A stretch of DNA of 64,000 bases, taken from NCBI RefSeq assembly GCF_004768545.1, contig NZ_CP038634.1:1798001-1862000 (forward strand), written 5' to 3'. Shown piece after piece: positions 41,803-51,259 of this stretch; within the stretch, counting starts at the first letter, position 1, and every line of letters starts with the position of its first letter. The position numbers and the translations under genes are program-made. The stretch is from Cupriavidus oxalaticus (lineage in GTDB: Bacteria > Pseudomonadota > Gammaproteobacteria > Burkholderiales > Burkholderiaceae). The notes below the pieces were generated by a model. The model did not search any database and was not told the DNA's origin. It worked only from the letters and a program-made list of their open reading frames with translations.

Positions 41803-42678
41803 ATGGGAATCTGCGACGGACGCACTGTCATCATCACCGGCGCCGGCGGCGGGCTGGGGCGCGCCTATGCACTGGCCTTCGGCGCCGAGGGCGCTAATGT
41901 GGTCGTCAACGACATCCGGCGCGAGGCGGCCGAGGCGGTCTGCGCGGAGATCCGCGCAGCCGGCGGCAGTGCGCTGGCCAGCGATGACGACATCACGCAG
42001 CTGGCCACCGCGCAGCGCATCGTCGATGCCGCGGTCGAGGCCTTCGGCGAGGTGCACGTGCTGGTCAACAACGCCGGCATCTGCCGCGACCGCATGTTCG
42101 TCAGCCTGACCGAGGCGGACTGGGACGACGTGATGCGTGTGCACCTGCGCGGCCACTTCTGCCTGGCCAACCTGCTGGCCAGGCGGTGGCGCGATGCGGC
42201 CAAGGCCGGCCGCGCCGTCGACGCGCGCATCATCAACACCAGCTCCGGCGCGGGCCTGCAGGGCTCGGTCGGACAGTCCAACTACGCCGCCGCCAAGGCC
42301 GGCATTGCCGCGCTGACGCTGGTGCAGGCCGCCGAGCTGGGCCGCTATGGCATCACCGCCAACGCGCTGGCGCCGGCCGCGCGCACCGGCATGACCGAGC
42401 AGGTGTTCGCCGCCATGATGAAGGCGCCGGAAGGCGGCTTCGACTACTACGATCCGGCCAACGTTGCGCCGCTGGTGGTGTGGCTCGGCAGCGCGGACTC
42501 GGCGCAGGTCAACGGCCGCATGTTCGAGGCGGCCGGCGGCATGGTGTCGCTTGCCGATGGCTGGCGCACCGGGCCGAAAGCCGACAAGGGCGGGCGCTGG
42601 CAGCCGGCAGAAGTGGGCGCGGCGGTGGCCGGACTGCTGGCGCAGGCGCAGCCGCCGCAGGCGGTCTACGGCACCTGA
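41803..42678 (+). CDS. SDR-family oxidoreductase (Rv3548c/HSD17B4-like)
   Basis: A 291-residue SDR: T-G-A-G-G-G-L-G-R near residues 12-20, V-N-D after beta-strand 2, L-V-N-N-A-G near 88, I-I-N-T-S-S-G-A-G-L-Q-G-S-V-G-Q-S-N-Y-A-A-A-K as the active-site run. The pattern is that of the dehydrogenase domain of peroxisomal multifunctional enzymes and of the mycobacterial Rv3548c gene in the KstR2 regulon. It probably oxidises a 3-hydroxyacyl-CoA to the ketone before thiolysis. TAAGGAGACCGCC precedes the ATG. Confidence 0.83.
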   Translation: MGICDGRTVIITGAGGGLGRAYALAFGAEGANVVVNDIRREAAEAVCAEIRAAGGSALASDDDITQLATAQRIVDAAVEAFGEVHVLVNNAGICRDRMFVSLTEADWDDVMRVHLRGHFCLANLLARRWRDAAKAGRAVDARIINTSSGAGLQGSVGQSNYAAAKAGIAALTLVQAAELGRYGITANALAPAARTGMTEQVFAAMMKAPEGGFDYYDPANVAPLVVWLGSADSAQVNGRMFEAAGGMVSLADGWRTGPKADKGGRWQPAEVGAAVAGLLAQAQPPQAVYGT

Positions 42679-42689
42679 GCGCGACGGCC

Positions 42690-43850
42690 ATGGACTTCTC
42701 TCATTCCGTGGAATTTGGCGTCGAACACCAGATGGTCCGCGACAGCGCGCGCGACTACCTCGCCGTGCACAGCGATTCGGCGGCGGTGCGGCGCGCGACC
42801 GAGGCGGGTCCGGCGCACGATGACGCGCTGTGGCGCGCAATCGCGGGCGAGCTTGGCTGGTGCGGCATCGCGTTGCCCGAAGCGGTGGGCGGCGCCGGCC
42901 TGGGCGCTCCCGGGCTGGTGCTGCTGCAGGAGCAACTGGGACAGCGCCTGGCTTGCGTGCCGTTCTGGTCGACGGCGTGCGTGGCGGCGCCGTGGCTGCA
43001 GGGCAGCGTCGGCCACAGCGCGCAGTGGCTGGAACGATTGGCTGCTGGCGAGTGCCGCGCCGCGGCAGTGCTGCCGGACGATGGCGGCTGGCACTACGAC
43101 GGTGTCGCGATCACCGCGCAGGCAGGCGCGGACGGCTTCGTGCTGCGCGGCAGCGCCGGCCAGGTGGCCGATGCCGCTGGCGCCGACTGGTTGCTGGTGC
43201 CGGCACGGCTCGATGACGGCTCGCCCGCGCTGTTCCTGCTGGAACCCGCTGCGCTGGCGCAGGATGTGCGTTTCGTGCTGGCGCCGCTGGACACGCTCGA
43301 CCGCACGCGGCCGCTGGCATCGCTGCAGCTGGACGGCCTGTCCGTTGCGCCAGGTGCCTGCCTGGTACGCGGGAACGACGCGGCGCAGGGCCTGGCCCGG
43401 GCCTGGTGGCACGGCAAGCTGATGCTGGCGGCGGAGCAGCTCGGCGCGGCCCAGCAGTGCCTGGACCTGACCGTCGCCTATGCGTCGGAGCGCATCCAGT
43501 TCGGCCGCGCCATCGCTTCGTTCCAGGCGGTCAAGCACCGCTGCGCGCAGATGATGGTGCTGGTCGAGGCCGCGCGCTCGGCGGTGTATGGCGCGGCGCA
43601 GGCGTGGGAATCGGAGCCTGCCGACCAGGCCCGCCTCGACATCGCCGCCGCTTCCGTCGCGGCCGACGATGCCCTGCGCTTCTGTGCGCAGGAGGCCATC
43701 CAGCTGCATGGCGGCGTTGGCTTTACCTGGGAATATGACCCCCAGCTCTATTTCAAGCGCGCACAGGCTGCCGGCCACTGGCTGGGCGGCGCCCGGGCAG
43801 CGCTCGCATATCTCGCAGACCATGGCCCGCAAGCCTGGAGGACAGCATGA
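42690..43850 (+). CDS. Acyl-CoA dehydrogenase, partner-type subunit
   Basis: A 386-residue acyl-CoA dehydrogenase-fold protein with a poorly conserved N-terminal and middle part and a clear C-terminal domain (R-I-Q-F-G-R-A-I-A-S-F-Q-A-V-K-H near 270; Q-L-H-G-G-V-G-F-T-W-E-Y near 335). It resembles the smaller subunit of paired steroid dehydrogenases (FadE32/FadE33 type). Its last 4 bp overlap the start of the full-length dehydrogenase that follows, supporting a heteromeric complex. No strong ribosome site is seen before the ATG at 42690. Confidence 0.8.
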   Translation: MDFSHSVEFGVEHQMVRDSARDYLAVHSDSAAVRRATEAGPAHDDALWRAIAGELGWCGIALPEAVGGAGLGAPGLVLLQEQLGQRLACVPFWSTACVAAPWLQGSVGHSAQWLERLAAGECRAAAVLPDDGGWHYDGVAITAQAGADGFVLRGSAGQVADAAGADWLLVPARLDDGSPALFLLEPAALAQDVRFVLAPLDTLDRTRPLASLQLDGLSVAPGACLVRGNDAAQGLARAWWHGKLMLAAEQLGAAQQCLDLTVAYASERIQFGRAIASFQAVKHRCAQMMVLVEAARSAVYGAAQAWESEPADQARLDIAAASVAADDALRFCAQEAIQLHGGVGFTWEYDPQLYFKRAQAAGHWLGGARAALAYLADHGPQAWRTA

Positions 43851-45049
43851 GCGCGCATGAAGAGCAGGCATTCCGCGCCGAGGTGGCGCAGTGGATGGTC
43901 GCCAACCTGGCCGGCGAGTTCGCCTGCCTGAAGCACCGCGGCGGCCCCGGCGACGAAGAGGCCTTCCCCGAACTGCGCAAGGCGTGGGAACGGCGCCTGG
44001 CCGAGGGCGGCTGGACCGGGCTGGGCTGGCCGCGCGCGCATGGCGGGCGCGAGCTGCCGGTGATGCAGCAGGTGATCTTCCACGAGGAATACGCGCGCGC
44101 CGGCGGCCCGGGCCGCATGGGTCATATCGGCGAAGGGCTGATTGGCCCGACCCTGATCGCCTTCGGCACCGCGGACCAGAAGGCGCGCCTGCTGCCCGGC
44201 ATCCGCAACGGCACCACATTCTGGTGCCAGGGCTATTCAGAGCCCGGCGCGGGCTCGGACCTGGCCAATGTGCGCACGCGCGCGGTCCGCGATGCCGCCA
44301 GCGGCGACTGGCTGGTCAGCGGCCAGAAGGTGTGGACCTCGCTCGCGCACGACTCGGACTGGATCTTCGTGCTGGCGCGCTGCGAGCCCGGCTCGCGCGG
44401 TAGCAAGGGGCTGGTGTTCCTGATGCTGCCGCTGGGCCAGCCCGGCATCGAGATCCGCCCGATCCGCCAGATGGGCGGCGGCGCGGAATTCAATGAGGTT
44501 TTTTTCGACGGCGCGCGCGCCGCGGCCGCCGACGTGCTGGGCGAGCCCGGCGACGGCTGGCGCATCGCCATGGCGCTGCTCGGCTTCGAGCGCGGCATCT
44601 CCACGCTCGGCCAGCAGATGCAGTTCACGCATGAGCTGGAATGGGTGGCGCAGGCCGCGCGCGACAACGGCAGCAGCCGCGACGCGCTGGTGCGCCAGCG
44701 CATCGCGCGCGCCTGGGCCGGCCTGCGCGTGATGCGCGCCAATGCGCTGCGCATGCTGGCCGGTGCGGCGCAGGCCGGGCAGGACGGCGGCACTGCCTTG
44801 CAGCGGGAGGCGCTGATCTACAAGTACTACTGGTCCAACTGGCACCGCGACCTTGGCCAGCTCGCGCTGGACGTGCTGGGCCCGCTCGCCAACGTGCTCG
44901 ACCCCGGTGACACGCGCCGCACCCGGCTGCAGCAGATGGCGCTGTTCTCGCGCGCCGACACCATCTACGCCGGCACCAACGAAATCCAGCTCAACATCAT
45001 CGCCGAACGCGGGCTGGGCATGCCGCGCGAGGCCCGAGGACAGTCATGA
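43847..45049 (+). CDS. Acyl-CoA dehydrogenase, FadE31-like
   Basis: A 400-residue acyl-CoA dehydrogenase with G-Y-S-E-P-G-A-G-S-D near residues 126-135, W-T-S-L-A near 162 and the C-terminal I-Y-A-G-T-N-E-I-Q-L-N-I-I-A-E-R-G-L-G-M-P-R. It is the full-length member of the second dehydrogenase pair. GGAGGACAGC precedes the ATG, which overlaps the upstream stop (ATGA). In mycobacteria the corresponding FadE31-FadE33 proteins act on late C/D-ring intermediates; assignment to a single FadE number is tentative. Confidence 0.8.
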   Translation: MSAHEEQAFRAEVAQWMVANLAGEFACLKHRGGPGDEEAFPELRKAWERRLAEGGWTGLGWPRAHGGRELPVMQQVIFHEEYARAGGPGRMGHIGEGLIGPTLIAFGTADQKARLLPGIRNGTTFWCQGYSEPGAGSDLANVRTRAVRDAASGDWLVSGQKVWTSLAHDSDWIFVLARCEPGSRGSKGLVFLMLPLGQPGIEIRPIRQMGGGAEFNEVFFDGARAAAADVLGEPGDGWRIAMALLGFERGISTLGQQMQFTHELEWVAQAARDNGSSRDALVRQRIARAWAGLRVMRANALRMLAGAAQAGQDGGTALQREALIYKYYWSNWHRDLGQLALDVLGPLANVLDPGDTRRTRLQQMALFSRADTIYAGTNEIQLNIIAERGLGMPREARGQS

Positions 45050-45849
45050 CCCTGAACACCGAAGCTCCCGCAGTGCCGGCCTATGTGCCCGGCCACCAAC
45101 TGCTCGCCGGCAAGAGCGTTCTGATTACCGCCGCGGCCGGCGCCGGCATCGGCTTTGCCGCCGCGCGCCGCTGTGCGGAGGAGGGCTGCCGCGCGCTAAT
45201 GATTTCCGATATCCATCCGAAGCGGCTGGACGAGGCGGTCGAAAGCCTGCGCGCGGAAACCGGCCTGCAAGCCATTCACGGCCAGCTGTGCGATGTGTCC
45301 GACGAAGCGCAGGCACGCGCACTCGTGGCCGCTGCCGAGGAAGCGCTCGGCGGTACCGACGTGCTGATCAACAACGCCGGCCTGGGCGGCTCGCGCCGCC
45401 TAGTTGATATGGACGATGCCGAGTGGTCGCGCGTGATCGATATTTCCCTCACCGGCACCTTCCGCATGACGCGCGCGATGCTGCCGCATATGCAGGCGCG
45501 CCGGCGCGGCGCCATCGTCAACAACGCGTCGGTGCTCGGCTGGCGCGCGCAGAAGGAGCAGTCGCACTATGCCGCGGCCAAGGCCGGGGTGATGGCGCTG
45601 ACGCGCTGCAGCGCGATGGAGGCCGCGGAATTTGGTGTGCGCATCAATGCCGTGGCGCCGAGCATCGCGCTGCACGACTTCCTGAAGAAGTCGGCGCCGG
45701 CGGACCTGCTGCGGCAACTCAGCGAACGCGAGGCGTTCGGGCGTGCGGCGGAGGTGTGGGAGGTGGCCAATGTGATGGTGTTTCTGGCTAGTGACTATGC
45801 GTCGTACATGACGGGGGAAGTGTTGCCGGTGAGCAGCCAGCGGGCCTGA
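45046..45849 (+). CDS. ipdF: SDR, IpdF-like (5-hydroxy C/D-ring dehydrogenase)
   Basis: A 267-residue SDR. It has T-A-A-A-G-A-G-I-G in place of the usual T-G-x3-G-I-G, then I-N-N-A-G-L-G-G, N-N-A-S-V-L-G-W-R-A-Q and S-H-Y-A-A-A-K-A-G-V-M-A-L-T-R-C-S-A. These unusual runs, and the ending S-D-Y-A-S-Y-M-T-G-E-V, are shared with mycobacterial IpdF (Rv3559c), which oxidises the 5-hydroxyl of the HIP-derived CoA ester before IpdC. GAGGACAGTC precedes the ATG, which overlaps the dehydrogenase stop. It ends 65 bp before a palindromic repeat. Confidence 0.87.
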   Translation: MTLNTEAPAVPAYVPGHQLLAGKSVLITAAAGAGIGFAAARRCAEEGCRALMISDIHPKRLDEAVESLRAETGLQAIHGQLCDVSDEAQARALVAAAEEALGGTDVLINNAGLGGSRRLVDMDDAEWSRVIDISLTGTFRMTRAMLPHMQARRRGAIVNNASVLGWRAQKEQSHYAAAKAGVMALTRCSAMEAAEFGVRINAVAPSIALHDFLKKSAPADLLRQLSEREAFGRAAEVWEVANVMVFLASDYASYMTGEVLPVSSQRA

Positions 45850-45913
45850 AAGGCTGAAAGTTGGTGCCGGCGGTATGCGAAAGCGTTGGGGCTAGCCACC
45901 ACCCCTCGCAGGC

Positions 45914-45945
45914 GCTCCCCTCTCCAGCGCGCGGGAGAGGGGAGC
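45914..45945. repeat. GC-rich palindromic repeat (copy 4 of 4)
   Basis: Hairpin GCTCCCCTCTCC (45914-45925) with its complement (45934-45945), 8-base loop, in the 165-bp gap between ipdF and the MaoC gene. It may attenuate transcription or protect the upstream mRNA rather than end the operon, since no operator is seen before the next gene. Confidence 0.7.
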
Positions 45946-46014
45946 AAACCAGACGGGAGTGATGGACTCGTCGGCAAGTCAGGCCGCCATGGTGAAGAAA
46001 CACAGGAAACAGCA

Positions 46015-46470
46015 ATGCCAAGAATCTTCCGTTCAGCCGAAGACATCCACGCCGCCGTCGGCCAACCCCTCGGCGAAAGCGCCTGGACGCGCATCACCCA
46101 GGACCAGGTCACCCAGTTCGCCCACGCCACCGGCGACCACCAGTGGCTCCACGTCGACCCCGAACGCGCCGCGCAAGGTCCCTACGGCGCCTGCATCGCC
46201 CACGGCTACCTGACGCTAGCGCTGGTCAACCAGTTCCTGCCCGAGCTGGTCACCGTCGAAGGCATGAAGTTCGGCGTCAACTACGGCTGCGACAAGGTGC
46301 GCTTCCCGGCCCCGGTGAGGGTGGGCGCCCGCGTGCGCGGCGTGGGTGAGTTGATACGAGCCGAGCCGTTGCAGGGCGGCGTGCAGTCGGTGGTGCGCAT
46401 GACGGTGGAGATTGAAGGCGAAGCCAAGCCCGCCTGCGTGGCCGAGACGATCAGCCGCTACTACTTCTGA
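46015..46470 (+). CDS. MaoC-family (R)-enoyl-CoA hydratase, 151 aa
   Basis: A hot-dog-fold hydratase with the hydratase-2 motif [12 protein letters not shown] near residues 35-46, whose Asp and His are catalytic, and the [14 protein letters not shown] substrate loop near 55-68. It would hydrate a trans-2-enoyl-CoA. CAGGAAACAGCA precedes the ATG at 46015; the open frame further upstream crosses the repeat. It is followed 14 bp later by a thiolase, so the pair could complete one beta-oxidation round. Confidence 0.87.
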   Translation: MPRIFRSAEDIHAAVGQPLGESAWTRITQDQVTQFAHATGDHQWLHVDPERAAQGPYGACIAHGYLTLALVNQFLPELVTVEGMKFGVNYGCDKVRFPAPVRVGARVRGVGELIRAEPLQGGVQSVVRMTVEIEGEAKPACVAETISRYYF

Positions 46471-46484
46471 AACAGGAATCCAGC

Positions 46485-47687
46485 ATGAATGAAGCAGTCA
46501 TTGTCGCCGTCGCGCGCACCCCCATCGGCAAGGCGTTCCGTGGCGCCTTCAACGATACCGAAGCCCCGGTGCTGGGCGGCCACGTGGTGCGCGCGGTGGT
46601 CGAGCGCGCCGGCGTGGACCCGGCCGAGGTGGACGACGTGCTGATCGGCGCGGCCGCGCAGCAGGGCACGCAGGGCTACAACCTGGGCCGCCTGTGCGCG
46701 GTCGCGGCCGGCATGCCGGACAGCGTGCCCGGCATGACCATGGACCGCATGTGCGGCTCGGGCCTGATGACGATCGCCGCGGGCGCCCGTGCGATCCAGT
46801 GCGGCGAGGCCGGCATCATCGTCGCCGGCGGCGCGGAGTCGATCTCGCTGACGCAGAACAAGCATAAGAACGGCTACCGCGCCCAGTCCGAAGCGGTGGT
46901 GGCGCGCCAGCCGGCCGCCTACATGGCGATGATCGAGACCGCCGAGGTGGTGGCGCGCCGCTACGGCATCAGTCGCGCCGAGCAGGATGCCTACGCCTGG
47001 CGCAGCCAGCAGCGCACCGCCGAGGCGCAGCGGCGCGGCGCCTTCGACGACGAGATCGTGCCGCTGGCAACGCGCCGCGCGCTGTTCGACAAGGCCGGCG
47101 CACTGGCCGGGCACGAGACCGTAACGCTGGCGCAGGACGAATGCAACCGGCCCGATACCACGGCTGCAAGCCTGGCTGCGCTCAAGCCGGTCTGGAGCGG
47201 CGGGCAGGCGGTGGCCGAGGGCGAGCACATCACCGCCGGCAATGCCTCGCAACTGTCTGACGGCGCCGCCGCGGTGCTGCTGATGAGCGCGGACGAGGCG
47301 CGCCGCCGCGGCCTGCGCCCGCTGGGCCGCTATCGCGGCATGGCGGTGGCGGGCTGTGCGCCGGACGAGATGGGCATCGGTCCGGTGTTTGCCGTGCCGA
47401 AGCTGCTCGCGCGCCATGGCATGACGGTGGCGGATGTGGGCCTGTGGGAGCTGAACGAGGCCTTTGCCTGCCAGGTGCTGTACTGCCAGCGGGAGCTGGG
47501 TATCCCGGATGCGCGGCTGAACGTGAATGGCGGCGCGATCTCGGTTGGGCATCCGTTCGGCATGTCGGGCGCGCGCATGACTGCGCATGCGCTGGTCGAA
47601 GGGCGTCGCCGCGGCGTGCAGCAGGCGGTGGTGACGATGTGCATTGGTGGCGGGATGGGTGCTGCGGCGCTGTTCGACGTCCTGTAG
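46485..47687 (+). CDS. Acetyl-CoA acetyltransferase-family thiolase (FadA5-like)
   Basis: A 400-residue degradative thiolase: catalytic Cys in M-D-R-M-C-G-S-G near residues 86-93, L-N-E-A-F-A near 325, [14 protein letters not shown] near 347-360 and C-I-G-G-G-M-G near the end. It is different from the FadA6-like thiolase at 40635 and may cleave side-chain or shorter acyl-CoA intermediates. CAGGAATCCAGC precedes the ATG. It closes the enzymatic part of the operon. Confidence 0.85.
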   Translation: MNEAVIVAVARTPIGKAFRGAFNDTEAPVLGGHVVRAVVERAGVDPAEVDDVLIGAAAQQGTQGYNLGRLCAVAAGMPDSVPGMTMDRMCGSGLMTIAAGARAIQCGEAGIIVAGGAESISLTQNKHKNGYRAQSEAVVARQPAAYMAMIETAEVVARRYGISRAEQDAYAWRSQQRTAEAQRRGAFDDEIVPLATRRALFDKAGALAGHETVTLAQDECNRPDTTAASLAALKPVWSGGQAVAEGEHITAGNASQLSDGAAAVLLMSADEARRRGLRPLGRYRGMAVAGCAPDEMGIGPVFAVPKLLARHGMTVADVGLWELNEAFACQVLYCQRELGIPDARLNVNGGAISVGHPFGMSGARMTAHALVEGRRRGVQQAVVTMCIGGGMGAAALFDVL

Positions 47688-47771
47688 CAAACATTCAGCT
47701 TATGGAAGCAGCCCCGGCACGGACGGCCCGCCACGAGGCCACCTGCCACCGCTCCACACGGAGGACACATC

Positions 47772-48743
47772 ATGAAACGACTGATCGGCCTCGCCATATC
47801 GCTGGCGGTGCTGGCCACCGCGGTCTGGGCCTTCGCGCCGCGCCCGCTGCCGCCGTTCCCGGCCACCGCACTGCGCGCCGACGGCCTGCAGATCAACGGC
47901 ATCGCCCGCGCCGGCGAGCGCCTGGTGGCCGTGGGCGAGCGCGGCAAGATCCTGTTCAGCGATGACCGGGGCGGCGACTGGCGCGTGGCCGCCGTGGACA
48001 AGCCCCAGGGCGCCACGCTGACGCAGGTGGCCTTTGCCGACAGCCGCCATGGCATCGCCGTCGGCCACAGCGGCCTGATCCTGCGCACGGAAGATGGCGG
48101 CACGCACTGGCAGCAGGTCGCCTTCGACGCGAAATCGTCCGACCCCTTGCTGGGTGCCCTGGCGCAACGCAACGGGCCGTGGTTCGCCGTGGGCAGCTTC
48201 GGGCGGTTCCTGGTCTCGCGCGACCAGGGCAGGCATTGGGAAGAGGCCGCCCGCAATGCCAACTCAGCCATGCAGGACCGCCATCTCAACGCCATCGCCG
48301 GCGACGGGAACGGACGCCTGATGCTGGTCGGCGAAGCCGGGCTGGTGCTGCGCTCCACCGATGGCGGCAGCCGCTGGGAGCCAGTCAAGACCCCCTATGA
48401 AGGCTCGCTGTACGGCGTGCTGCCGCTGCGCGACGGCGCCTGGCTGGCCTTCGGCATGCGCGGCAATGCGCTGCGCAGCGACGACTTCGGCACCACCTGG
48501 CAGGCCGCGGAAACCGGCTTGCGGACCTCGTTCTTCGGCGGCGCCGAATTGCCCGATGGCCGCATCGTGCTGGCCGGGCAGGGCGGCACGCTGGTGATGT
48601 CCGCGGATGGCGGACGCCACTTCGCGCCGTTGCCGGCCGGCAGCCCGCAGACGCTGGCCGCGCTGGTGCCTGCCGGCACGGACAAGTTGGCGCTGGGCGG
48701 CAGCAGCGGCCTGGCCGGCGCGACGCTCGCCGCAAATCGCTGA
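47772..48743 (+). CDS. YCF48-like beta-propeller protein, exported
   Basis: A 323-residue protein with an N-terminal signal sequence ([20 protein letters not shown]) and a series of about six short repeats of the BNR/YCF48 type (for example D-R-G-G-D-W, E-D-G-G-T-H-W, T-D-G-G-S-R-W, D-F-G-T-T-W). It should be a periplasmic beta-propeller. Genes of this type often sit next to an RND transporter, as here (42 bp gap), and may serve as a periplasmic partner. CGGAGGACACATC precedes the ATG. It is not a photosystem protein despite the family name. Confidence 0.82.
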   Translation: MKRLIGLAISLAVLATAVWAFAPRPLPPFPATALRADGLQINGIARAGERLVAVGERGKILFSDDRGGDWRVAAVDKPQGATLTQVAFADSRHGIAVGHSGLILRTEDGGTHWQQVAFDAKSSDPLLGALAQRNGPWFAVGSFGRFLVSRDQGRHWEEAARNANSAMQDRHLNAIAGDGNGRLMLVGEAGLVLRSTDGGSRWEPVKTPYEGSLYGVLPLRDGAWLAFGMRGNALRSDDFGTTWQAAETGLRTSFFGGAELPDGRIVLAGQGGTLVMSADGGRHFAPLPAGSPQTLAALVPAGTDKLALGGSSGLAGATLAANR

Positions 48744-48785
48744 ACCCCCGGTTGAACCCCCGCCTGACCGAACGCGAGAACGATC

Positions 48786-51230
48786 ATGACCCGCCCCCAA
48801 TCCTCCGGCCGCCTGGGCCGCTTCGTCGATGCCTGCGCCAGCGTGCTGATGCACCGGCGCCGCCTGCTGCTGTTGCTGTGCCTGGCCGTGACCGTGGCGC
48901 TGGGCTTCTCGGCCACGCGCCTGCGGCTCGATCCCGGCTTCAACAAGATGATCCCGCTGCAGCACCCCTACATGCAGGTGTTCACCAAGTACGCGAGCAC
49001 CTTCTCCGGTGCCAATACGGTGCTGGTAAGCCTGCGCTGGAAGGGCGACGGCGACATCTACAACGCCGCCTTCATGGACAAGCTGCGCCACGCCACCGAT
49101 GAAGTGTTCTTCATCCCGGGCGTGGACCGCTCGCGCGTGTTCTCGCTGTTCACGCCCAACGTGCGCTACACCGAGGTGACGGAGGCCGGCTTCCGCGGCG
49201 ACGTGGTGGTGCCGGGCCGTTTCTCCGGCGCGCCGGACGAGCTCGACAAGGTGCGGCGCAACGTGGCGCGCTCCGGGCAGATCGGCCGGCTGGTCAGCAA
49301 TGACCTCAGGTCCGCGCTGATCCGCGCGGAGTTGCGCGAGACCGATCCGGCCACCGGCAAGACCATCGACTACGGCTCCGTCGCGCGCCAGCTGGAGAAG
49401 ATCCGCGCGCAATTCAGCGGCCAGGACGTCGAAGTCAATGTCGTCGGTTTTGCCAAGCTGGTGGGCGATGTCGAGGAGGGCATCGCCGGCGTGATGGGCT
49501 TCTTCGCGCTGGCCTTTGCCGTCACGGCGCTGCTGCTGTGGCTGTACACGCGCTCGCTGCGCATCACCGTGCTGGCGCTGGTGGTAGCGCTGCTGCCGGT
49601 GGGCTGGCTGCTGGGGCTGCTGCCGCTGCTGGGCTATGGCATCGACCCGATGTCGATCCTGGTGCCGTTCCTGATCTTCTCGATCGGGGTTTCGCACGCG
49701 GTGCAGATGACCAATGCCTGGAAGCAGGAGGTGGTGCAGGGGCACAGCCCGCGGGAGAGCGCCAGCGCGGCCTTCCGCAAGCTGTTCATTCCCGGCACGG
49801 TGGCGCTGCTGACCAATGCGCTGGGCTTCATGGTCATCATGCGCATCGAGATCGATATCGTGCGCGAGCTTGGCATCACCGCCTGCCTGGGCGTGCTGCT
49901 GATGATCGTGACCAACAAGGTGTTCCTGCCGATCCTGCTGTCGTACACGCGGCTGGAGCCGTCGGCGCTGGCACGGTCGCAGGCGCGGCGCGCGCAGGGT
50001 GGCGGCGGGCTGTGGCACAAGTTCGGCGCGTTGGCCCGTCCGGCTCCGGCACTCGGCGTTTTCGTCGCCGCGCTCGCCCTGCTGGCGGCGGGCGCGATCG
50101 AGTCGCGCGGCCTGAAGATCGGCGATGTCGGCAGCGGCGCGCCCGAGCTGCGCGCGGATTCGCGCTACAACCGCGACAGCGCCAGCATCGTCAGCCAGTA
50201 CAACATCGGCTCGGATGCGCTCACCGTGGTGGTGGAGCCGACCGGCTTCGACGACGGCTGCCTGCACTACCCGGTGATGAGCGCGGTGGAACGCTTCGAA
50301 ATGCATATGCGCGGCGTGTCCGGCGTGCAGTCGGTGGTGAGCGTGTCGTCGCTGGCCAAGGTGGTGATCGGCGCCTACAACGAGGGCAACCCGCGCTGGG
50401 AGGCGCTGCCGCGCAGCAGCGAGGGCCTGGGGCAGGGCGCCAAGGCCTACGACCCGGACAACGGCATGAACACGTCCAACTGCCAGGCGATCCAGGTGCT
50501 GATCTACACCGCCAACCACGAGGGCGCCACCATTGCCCATATCGTCCGTGAGATCCGCCGCTTTACCGCCGCCGACAAGACTCCCAATGTCGCGTTCCGG
50601 CTGGCAGGCGGCAATATCGGCGTGATGGCCGCCACCAACGAGGCCGTGGAAGAGGCCGAGGTGGCAATGCTGCTGGCGATCTTCGGCGCGATCACGCTGC
50701 TGTGCCTGCTGACGTTCCGCTCGTGGCGCGCGGTGCTGTGCATCATCGTGCCGCTGACGCTGGTGTCGGTGCTGTGCAATGCGCTGATGGCGCGCCTCGG
50801 CATCGGCCTGAAGGTATCGACGCTGCCGGTCATCACGCTGGGTGTTGGCGTTGGCGTGGACTATGGCATCTACCTGTACGAGCGCATCCAGCACCAGATC
50901 CGCGAGGAAGGGCAGGCGTTGCCGCAGGCATTCGCCGAGGCGATGCGCCAGCGCGGCTCGGCGGCGCTGTTCACGGCGCTGACGATGTGCATCGGGGTCG
51001 GCACATGGGCCTTTGCCGCGCTCAAGTTCCAGGCCGACATGGGGATCCTGCTGGCCTTCATGTTCCTGGTGAACCTGTTCGGCGCGGTGTCGCTGCTGCC
51101 GGCGCTGGCCGCGTGGCTGGGTGTCGAGCAGGAGGAGCGCGCCCGCGTGAAGGCAGGCGTTGCGGCAGATATTGCGGCAGGCGGAGACACGACGCCGCCC
51201 GCGCGTGCCCTCAAGTCCGATGCGGCTTGA
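48786..51230 (+). CDS. RND/MMPL-family transporter (HAE3-like), 814 aa
   Basis: An inner-membrane protein with the RND layout: one N-terminal membrane helix (about 20-40), a large periplasmic domain, a block of five to six helices (about 235-400), a second helix and periplasmic domain (about 420-600), and a final helix block (about 620-780). The segments F-L-I-F-S-I-G-V-S-H-A-V-Q and G-V-G-V-G-V-D-Y-G-I-Y-L-Y-E-R-I are family signatures. Such proteins move hydrophobic molecules (hopanoids, lipids, sterols). In this operon it may import or export steroids or their intermediates. Direction of transport is not determined by sequence. Confidence 0.87.
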   Translation: MTRPQSSGRLGRFVDACASVLMHRRRLLLLLCLAVTVALGFSATRLRLDPGFNKMIPLQHPYMQVFTKYASTFSGANTVLVSLRWKGDGDIYNAAFMDKLRHATDEVFFIPGVDRSRVFSLFTPNVRYTEVTEAGFRGDVVVPGRFSGAPDELDKVRRNVARSGQIGRLVSNDLRSALIRAELRETDPATGKTIDYGSVARQLEKIRAQFSGQDVEVNVVGFAKLVGDVEEGIAGVMGFFALAFAVTALLLWLYTRSLRITVLALVVALLPVGWLLGLLPLLGYGIDPMSILVPFLIFSIGVSHAVQMTNAWKQEVVQGHSPRESASAAFRKLFIPGTVALLTNALGFMVIMRIEIDIVRELGITACLGVLLMIVTNKVFLPILLSYTRLEPSALARSQARRAQGGGGLWHKFGALARPAPALGVFVAALALLAAGAIESRGLKIGDVGSGAPELRADSRYNRDSASIVSQYNIGSDALTVVVEPTGFDDGCLHYPVMSAVERFEMHMRGVSGVQSVVSVSSLAKVVIGAYNEGNPRWEALPRSSEGLGQGAKAYDPDNGMNTSNCQAIQVLIYTANHEGATIAHIVREIRRFTAADKTPNVAFRLAGGNIGVMAATNEAVEEAEVAMLLAIFGAITLLCLLTFRSWRAVLCIIVPLTLVSVLCNALMARLGIGLKVSTLPVITLGVGVGVDYGIYLYERIQHQIREEGQALPQAFAEAMRQRGSAALFTALTMCIGVGTWAFAALKFQADMGILLAFMFLVNLFGAVSLLPALAAWLGVEQEERARVKAGVAADIAAGGDTTPPARALKSDAA

Positions 51231-51259
51231 ACGTCGCGGATAAAAAGCGGAGAGACAGC

